From an uncultured Rhizobiaceae group bacterium (GTDB lineage: Bacteria > Pseudomonadota > Alphaproteobacteria > Rhizobiales > Rhizobiaceae), in NCBI GenBank assembly GCA_905479965.1, contig CAJQOR010000009.1:1-11127 (forward strand): DNA of 11,127 bases, written 5' to 3'. This document shows positions 7,281-11,127 of the stretch, piece by piece. The notes beneath the pieces are model-generated. The model saw only the letters and a list, made by a program, of their open reading frames with translations, was not told where the DNA came from and ran no database searches. Each line of letters begins with the position of its first letter. The first letter of the stretch is position 1. The translations under genes were made by a program, and so were the position numbers.

Positions 7281-8891
7281 TTATACTTTTTTCAGGTTAC
7301 GAACATCAAGCTGACGGTGGAACCAATATTCAAAGTCTTTAGCTCCGTTCATACCAACACTTAATGCAGGTTGCCAAAGCGCAATGCGTGGAACTTCATC
7401 CCAAATAATCTCGATCATGCGTTTGATTTTAGGTGCATAATCTGGGTCATCAATTGACATATGAAGTGTTTCATTGGTCAGAACTTGAATTTCTTCATTG
7501 CGGTAATTTGATGAGTTGAACAAATGACCTTCTAGGAAACACCAGAAGAAATAGTAACACGGATAGTTCAACCAACCACCGAAAGTTTCAAGGTGAAGCG
7601 GCAGGCGCTTTTCCACCAAAGACGCTGTTCTCCAACCTGCACTTGGAATTTTATCTATCGTCGCATTGACGCCAATTTTAGACAGGTTTTCTTGAATGAG
7701 AAGCGCAACAGGCTCCATCCATTCTGCCTGACCAAGTGAGATAGAAAGTGGCACATCAAAACCAGCAGACATGCCTGCTTCTTTCAATAGGTCTTTAGCT
7801 CTATCCAAATCGGTTGAATAAGGAAATTTTTGCGGCCATGCGATATCGGAAGGAGATGTTTCTTCTCCACCCCACATAGGCTTACCACGGCCATAAGCAC
7901 CTGTATCAAACACCTCTTGATAAGGAATAGACCATGCAATGGCTTGTCTCACACGTTTGTCTTTAAACGCATCAAATGCAAGATTTGGACAAAGGCTGTA
8001 AATTGAATTTTCAATAGGCGTTGTTTGGACTTCCAAACCATCGACGCCTGAAAGTTCTTTGGCATCTTTATTCGGCATATTAAATGATACATTGACATCA
8101 CCACGCTCGAGCAGCGCACGACGCGTTGCAGGGCTTGGAACTTCGCGAACAATAACGCGTTTAACCGCCGGAACAGGTCCAGATGTGTAATCATCATTAC
8201 GTTCATAAACAAGCTGTTCACCCGGGCTCCATTTGGCAACTTTAAATGCGCCAGAACCAGCAGGTGTTGTATGAAGATACTCAGTTGCCCACGGATCTTC
8301 ATCGGTTGCATGTTCAAGTGCAACTTTGGAATTGATTACCATTGGAATAGGTACGGCCAAATCAGGCAATGTCAGTTTAGATGACCGGATAAGTTTAATT
8401 TTGAAAGTTAAATCATCAACGACTTCAAACTGCTCTGGACTTTCAAGTGAACCGGCTTTCATTTGCACAGCGGGGAAACCGCCGAGTGAAACGGCACGAT
8501 CAAATGACCATTTCACATCAGTTGCCGTAATTGGTGTTCCATCGTGGAACTTACCTTCCGGTTTTAGCTTAAAGATGAGTGCTTCTGCTGTCTCTTCCCA
8601 ACTTTCGGCAATTTCTGGCTCGATAACAGAGTAATCATATGACACACCGCCATCTTCAGTCACTTTGGTACCAAAGCTCACCAATCGATCATATACATTG
8701 ACAGCAACCTGATAACTTGGACGGTTGGTTCCAGTTCTATGAAGATCAAGACTGTTAATTGTTTGGCCCATCACAGCCACGATAACATCATTTCCTGCAG
8801 CACTTGCAGGCATTACTTTGAGAAACGGCAGTACAGAAGCACCAAGCGCTCCACCGCCTATTTTTAAGAAGTCACGTCTATTCGTTTTCAT
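7281..8891 (-). CDS. Family-5 (DppA/OppA type) solute-binding protein with Tat signal
   Basis: A 536-residue periplasmic binding protein of the SBP_bac_5 family, first gene of the leftward operon. The N-terminus has a twin-arginine motif, NRRDFLK (residues 4-10), then a hydrophobic segment and a probable cleavage site near MPASA-AGND (about residue 31). No lipobox cysteine is seen, so it should be a soluble periplasmic protein exported folded. Family landmarks include VNVYDRLV, AESWEETAEALIFKLKPEGKFHDG (about 95-118; the FHDG motif) and GSGAFKVAKW. The substrate cannot be read from sequence. Family members bind peptides, opines, nickel or glutathione; the operon partner allophanate hydrolase suggests biuret or a related N-rich compound here, which is inference. 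A weak GGAA lies about 9 nt before the ATG. Confidence 0.9.
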   Translation of the reverse strand: MKTNRRDFLKIGGGALGASVLPFLKVMPASAAGNDVIVAVMGQTINSLDLHRTGTNRPSYQVAVNVYDRLVSFGTKVTEDGGVSYDYSVIEPEIAESWEETAEALIFKLKPEGKFHDGTPITATDVKWSFDRAVSLGGFPAVQMKAGSLESPEQFEVVDDLTFKIKLIRSSKLTLPDLAVPIPMVINSKVALEHATDEDPWATEYLHTTPAGSGAFKVAKWSPGEQLVYERNDDYTSGPVPAVKRVIVREVPSPATRRALLERGDVNVSFNMPNKDAKELSGVDGLEVQTTPIENSIYSLCPNLAFDAFKDKRVRQAIAWSIPYQEVFDTGAYGRGKPMWGGEETSPSDIAWPQKFPYSTDLDRAKDLLKEAGMSAGFDVPLSISLGQAEWMEPVALLIQENLSKIGVNATIDKIPSAGWRTASLVEKRLPLHLETFGGWLNYPCYYFFWCFLEGHLFNSSNYRNEEIQVLTNETLHMSIDDPDYAPKIKRMIEIIWDEVPRIALWQPALSVGMNGAKDFEYWFHRQLDVRNLKKV

Positions 8892-9005
8892 TGTTTTGTT
8901 CCGCTTCGAAGGTTCGTCTTAGGAGACTGATTGTTATATCGGCCTAGCTTGTGACTATTCATTGTCAATTACAAATGCTATAAATTCACAAAAGCGGTTC
9001 ATTAA
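8892..9005. promoter_or_regulatory. Divergent promoter/operator region between transporter operon and LysR gene
   Basis: This 114-nt region holds the start signals of both arms. The clearest structure is TTGT-N5-ACAA at 8962-8974, a T-N11-A dyad of the kind bound by LysR-type regulators, nested inside the wider inverted repeat TTGTGA (8949-8954) / TCACAA (8986-8991). Both are centred near 8968-8970. TATAAA at 8979-8984 could be the -10 for the regulator. On the minus strand TTGACA (8968-8963) and TATAAC (8938-8933) are recognisable, but 24 nt apart, too far for a standard sigma-70 pair. Exact promoters are uncertain. A LysR protein bound here could both autoregulate and activate the leftward operon. 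Confidence 0.5.
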
Positions 9006-9911
9006 ATGAATAGGTCGTCAATGCGTCATCTGGTTACATTTCAATATATCGAAGCCATCGCACGCGCTGGCTCCATCCGAAAAGCCGCGGAAGATATGAA
9101 TATAACCGCCTCTGCCTTGAACCGCCGCATACAGCGATTTGAAGAGGAATTCGGATCTGAAATATTCGAAAGACTACCACGTGGCGTTCGATTAAATCCG
9201 GCAGGTGAATTACTTATAAGGCATATAAGAGCGCAAGAATCTGATTTAAAACGTGTTCAAAGTCAGGTGGCTGATCTATCAGGTGTGCGCAGAGGCCATG
9301 TTTCAATTGCATGTTCACAAGCTTTGGTTCCATATTTCCTGCCCAAACAAATTGCTGAATATAGAAAAGCCCATGCCGGTGTTACATTCTCTGTAAACGT
9401 TCGAGACCGCGAAGCCGCCGAAGCTGAACTAGGGACATTTAAAAGTGACATTGCATTGGTATTTGAGCCTATTTTCATGGCCGATTTCCAAGTACAGACA
9501 ATGGCGCCACAAACGATATCAACCATAATGCGGCCTGATCATCCTTTGGCAAAACAAAAAATTGTAAGACTTAGAGATTGTCTTGATTTTGCATGCGTAC
9601 TGCCGGAATCTCAGTACGGCGTTCGTTTTCTCATTGAACGTGCTGCTGCGGAAAGTTCAAGAACAATATCCCCAATTGTTGAATCAGACTCATTCGATTT
9701 CATGCGCCATTATGTACTTCATGAAAATGCAATAGCATTTCAAATACCAATTGGCTTGGAAGAGCGGAACGATCTTGTGTATCGCGCGCTTTCGACAGAC
9801 GACGTCCCAAGTGGGAATTTACTCTTAGGTCAAATGCGTGGGCGCACCCTACCCGTCGCATCTGCGCGCTTTATGCAACAACTCGAAATTGCATTGCAGA
9901 AATACACATAA
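9006..9911 (+). CDS. LysR-type transcriptional regulator
   Basis: A 301-residue LysR-family regulator. The N-terminal winged helix-turn-helix spans about residues 7-67: FQYIEAIARAGSIRKAAED, then ITASALNRRIQRFEEEFG, then IFERLPRGVRLNPAGELL, the complete family signature. A linker helix (about 70-90) leads to the periplasmic-binding-like effector domain (about 95-300). It is transcribed away from the transporter/allophanate hydrolase operon across a 114-nt region with a T-N11-A dyad, the classic layout for a LysR regulator of the adjacent divergent operon. The effector is unknown; biuret, allophanate or a nitrogen-status signal would fit. Two starts are possible: ATG 9006, or ATG 9021 (codon 6), which has AGG 6 nt upstream; the DNA-binding domain is intact either way. 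Confidence 0.9.
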   Translation: MNRSSMRHLVTFQYIEAIARAGSIRKAAEDMNITASALNRRIQRFEEEFGSEIFERLPRGVRLNPAGELLIRHIRAQESDLKRVQSQVADLSGVRRGHVSIACSQALVPYFLPKQIAEYRKAHAGVTFSVNVRDREAAEAELGTFKSDIALVFEPIFMADFQVQTMAPQTISTIMRPDHPLAKQKIVRLRDCLDFACVLPESQYGVRFLIERAAAESSRTISPIVESDSFDFMRHYVLHENAIAFQIPIGLEERNDLVYRALSTDDVPSGNLLLGQMRGRTLPVASARFMQQLEIALQKYT

Positions 9912-9946
9912 ACAATCCAAAACACACCAATCAAGCAAAAACATAC

Positions 9947-9967
9947 CCGATGCAAAAAATGCATCGG
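9947..9967. terminator. Perfect hairpin downstream of the LysR gene, possible terminator
   Basis: CCGATGCA (9947-9954) and TGCATCGG (9960-9967) form a perfect 8-bp stem with an AAAAA loop, about 36 nt after the regulator stop. The + strand has no T run after the stem, so it is not a canonical intrinsic terminator rightward. Read leftward the loop is T-rich, and TTTTT follows 4 nt after the stem, but no leftward gene is known to need it. It may be a processing or RNA-stability element. Confidence 0.4.
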
Positions 9968-10093
9968 TATAGCGCAAAAATAACAGAAGTCAGCAGCGCT
10001 TTATCTGGTTACTCTCTTTTCATCGGATTTATTTAGCTGTTCGTCATGGAGCAAACCACCCTTGATCGAGTAGCGATTTGTAAAAGGGAACAC

Positions 10094-10117
10094 CGTGATC
10101 AAAAAAAACCTATCACG
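10094..10117. repeat. Inverted repeat CGTGAT-N12-ATCACG upstream of biuH
   Basis: CGTGAT (10094-10099) and ATCACG (10112-10117) flank a 12-nt A-rich spacer about 160 nt before the biuH start. The GTGA/TCAC cores resemble those of the wider repeat in the divergent control region (8949-8991), so this may be a second operator for the same regulator. Similarity is limited to four bases per arm. Confidence 0.35.
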
Positions 10118-10260
10118 CAGAACTTTTTTGGCAAACCATATATCCAACCCGTTGCACCCAATTTACCTTCAATCTCATTTGGTTGGTGGTCAGAGATTGA
10201 ACAGATGGGACAAGTTGTGGCTTTAAGGCCCCAAGCAGAAAGTTTGGAGAGTTAAATGTA

Positions 10261-10265
10261 AAGGA
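10261..10265 (+). promoter_or_regulatory. Ribosome binding site of biuH
   Basis: AAGGA lies 9 nt before ATG 10275 and supports that start, which gives the conserved N-terminus with the IDADPYQWPYNG block. Confidence 0.7.
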
Positions 10266-10274
10266 TGCAGCAGA

Positions 10275-10952
10275 ATGAGCTATATTGATGCGGACCCATA
10301 CCAATGGCCATATAACGGCGATCTTCGCCCAGAAAACACAGCTCTCATTATTATTGACATGCAAACCGATTTTTGCGGCAAAGGCGGCTATGTCGATAAA
10401 ATGGGGTATGACATATCCTTAACCCGCGCACCGATTGAACCCATTAAAGCCTTGCTTACAAAGATGCGCGCTGGTGGCTATCATATTATCCATACCCGCG
10501 AAGGACACAGGCCAGATCTTACTGATTTACCAAAAAACAAAAGGTGGCGCTCGCAACAAATTGGTGCAGGTATTGGCGATCCAGGTCCATGCGGTAAAAT
10601 ACTCGTTCGCGGTGAACCCGGTTGGGACATTATCGAAGAACTCTACCCGATGGAGGGCGAACCGATCATTGATAAGCCCGGCAAAGGCTCGTTTTGTGCG
10701 ACAGATCTTGAATTGCTTTTGCGAACGCGTGGTATTGAAAATCTATTGTTGACTGGCATCACAACAGATGTGTGTGTGCACACAACTATGCGTGAAGCCA
10801 ATGACCGCGGATTTGAATGTATGCTCGTTGAAGATTGTTGCGGAGCAACTGATCTTGGTAATCACAATGCAGCTATTAAAATGGTCAAAATGCAAGGCGG
10901 GGTTTTTGGCTCGGTCTCCAACAGCACAAAGTTGATCGCACAATTGCCATGA
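10275..10952 (+). CDS. biuH: Biuret amidohydrolase (isochorismatase-fold cysteine hydrolase)
   Basis: A 225-residue cytoplasmic cysteine hydrolase predicted to convert biuret to allophanate and ammonia. The isochorismatase-fold triad is present: D28 (IIIDMQTDF), K134 (IIDKPGKGSF) and C167 (TTDVCVHTT), with the cis-peptide region GITTDV just before the nucleophile. The sequence closely resembles the biuret hydrolase of Rhizobium leguminosarum: the blocks DADPY-x-WPYNG, TREGHRPDL, NKRWRSQ, IGAGIGDPGPCG and MQGGVFGSVSNS recur. The triad sits at a constant offset of 8 from the published D36/K142/C175, with Q207 at the position of Q215 (numbers from memory). That is much closer than to nicotinamidase or ureidoacrylate hydrolase. 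Its product is the substrate of the allophanate hydrolase encoded on the opposite arm. Its stop overlaps an ATG (ATGA, 10949-10952) for a following gene, so the two were built as a coupled pair. Confidence 0.9.
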   Translation: MSYIDADPYQWPYNGDLRPENTALIIIDMQTDFCGKGGYVDKMGYDISLTRAPIEPIKALLTKMRAGGYHIIHTREGHRPDLTDLPKNKRWRSQQIGAGIGDPGPCGKILVRGEPGWDIIEELYPMEGEPIIDKPGKGSFCATDLELLLRTRGIENLLLTGITTDVCVHTTMREANDRGFECMLVEDCCGATDLGNHNAAIKMVKMQGGVFGSVSNSTKLIAQLP

Positions 10953-11127
10953 ACACCCCTTCCCGCAACGCATCAAACGATATGAAAGCTGCGTCAGTTG
11001 AAACTATCAACATGACGATGCAATGTGGTGATTAATATGCAGCGAGACTTTATTGAACCGGGTGGCTTTGGCGAAACACTGGGCAACGTTGTGTCGCTAT
11101 TGCGTGCCATTATCCCAAAATTGCAAG
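10949..11127 (+). pseudogene. Second isochorismatase-fold hydrolase, 5' end only, apparently frame-disrupted
   Basis: A frame ending at the window edge encodes [21 protein letters not shown] and continues, matching the start of cysteine hydrolases related to isochorismatase/ureidoacrylate hydrolase (usual form hhDMQRDF-x-PGGFG-x-x-LGNDV). The natural start by position is ATG 10949, overlapping the biuH stop as ATGA, but that frame ends after 28 codons at TAA 11033. The conserved frame is closed upstream by TGA at 11013-11015, so a shift of reading frame between about 11011 and 11025 is needed to join them. The conserved frame could instead start at GTG 11025/11028 or ATG 11037, but no ribosome binding site is seen and the first beta strand would be cut short. 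The catalytic Asp of D-M-Q is Asn here, and the Asp of LGNDV is Val, both hinting at decay. The rest lies outside the window. Confidence 0.6.

Larger units (their letters stand above)
9912..10274. other. Gene-poor 363-nt stretch between regulator and biuret hydrolase
   Basis: No convincing gene is seen. It holds a perfect 8-bp hairpin (9947-9967), a 6-bp inverted repeat with an A-rich spacer (10094-10117) and the ribosome binding site of biuH. A 69-codon open frame at 10046-10255 has no recognisable motif and no Shine-Dalgarno. A 43-codon frame from GTG 10095 has AAGGG upstream and an SRRTFL string, but no hydrophobic segment afterwards. A promoter for biuH should lie here, but no clear -35/-10 pair can be named. 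Confidence 0.5.

Noticed and set aside
8933..8968. Minus-strand TTGACA and TATAAC as a sigma-70 promoter for the transporter operon
   Set aside because: The spacing is 24 nt, well beyond the normal 16-18; mentioned in the regulatory region but not called as a promoter.
10046..10255. 69-codon + strand open frame between lysR and biuH
   Set aside because: No Shine-Dalgarno, no recognisable motif and unremarkable composition; kept only as a description of the gap.
10113..10364. 83-codon minus-strand frame overlapping the biuH start
   Set aside because: Overlaps the clear biuH coding sequence, with no motif of its own.
1..11127. CRISPR arrays, tRNA/rRNA genes, insertion sequences
   Set aside because: No repeated spacer structure, no cloverleaf or rRNA-like sequence, and no transposase or terminal inverted repeats were seen on reading both strands.

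Overview
This window looks like chromosomal or plasmid DNA of an alphaproteobacterium, probably Rhizobiales-like. The reasons are the rhizobial character of the biuret hydrolase, the alphaproteobacterial style of the transporter and regulator genes, and moderate, not high, GC. The genus cannot be named from the sequence alone.

Layout. On the left, + strand, is the 3' end of a UgpB-like carbohydrate/glycerol-3-phosphate solute-binding protein (2-529). It is closed by a clear hairpin-plus-T terminator and followed by a GpdQ-like metallophosphodiesterase (601-1425); both point to glycerophosphodiester/phosphate-sugar use. The rest is one divergently organised nitrogen-scavenging locus. Leftward from a 114-nt divergent control region (8892-9005) runs a tightly packed operon: Tat-exported family-5 solute-binding protein, DppB-like permease, DppC-like permease, fused double-ATPase, and an allophanate hydrolase (AtzF type). 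After a 48-nt gap comes a nitrile-hydratase-alpha-like reading frame. It keeps the metal-claw motif but is N-truncated and interrupted by one amber codon (1501-1878). Rightward run a LysR-type regulator (9006-9911), a 363-nt stretch without a convincing gene, a biuret amidohydrolase (BiuH, 10275-10952), and the start of a second isochorismatase-fold hydrolase. That last gene overlaps biuH by ATGA but seems frame-disrupted before it leaves the window.

How the genes work together (inference). The ABC transporter imports a small nitrogen-rich compound. BiuH hydrolyses biuret to allophanate and ammonia, and AtzF converts allophanate to ammonia and CO2. The LysR protein probably controls both arms from the shared intergenic region. 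No cyanuric acid hydrolase (AtzD) is visible, so biuret itself, or a precursor converted elsewhere, would be the entry point. The nitrile-hydratase-like remnant at the operon's distal end is the most surprising element: a nitrile-hydrating step feeding the same pathway may once have existed, or may persist in altered form.
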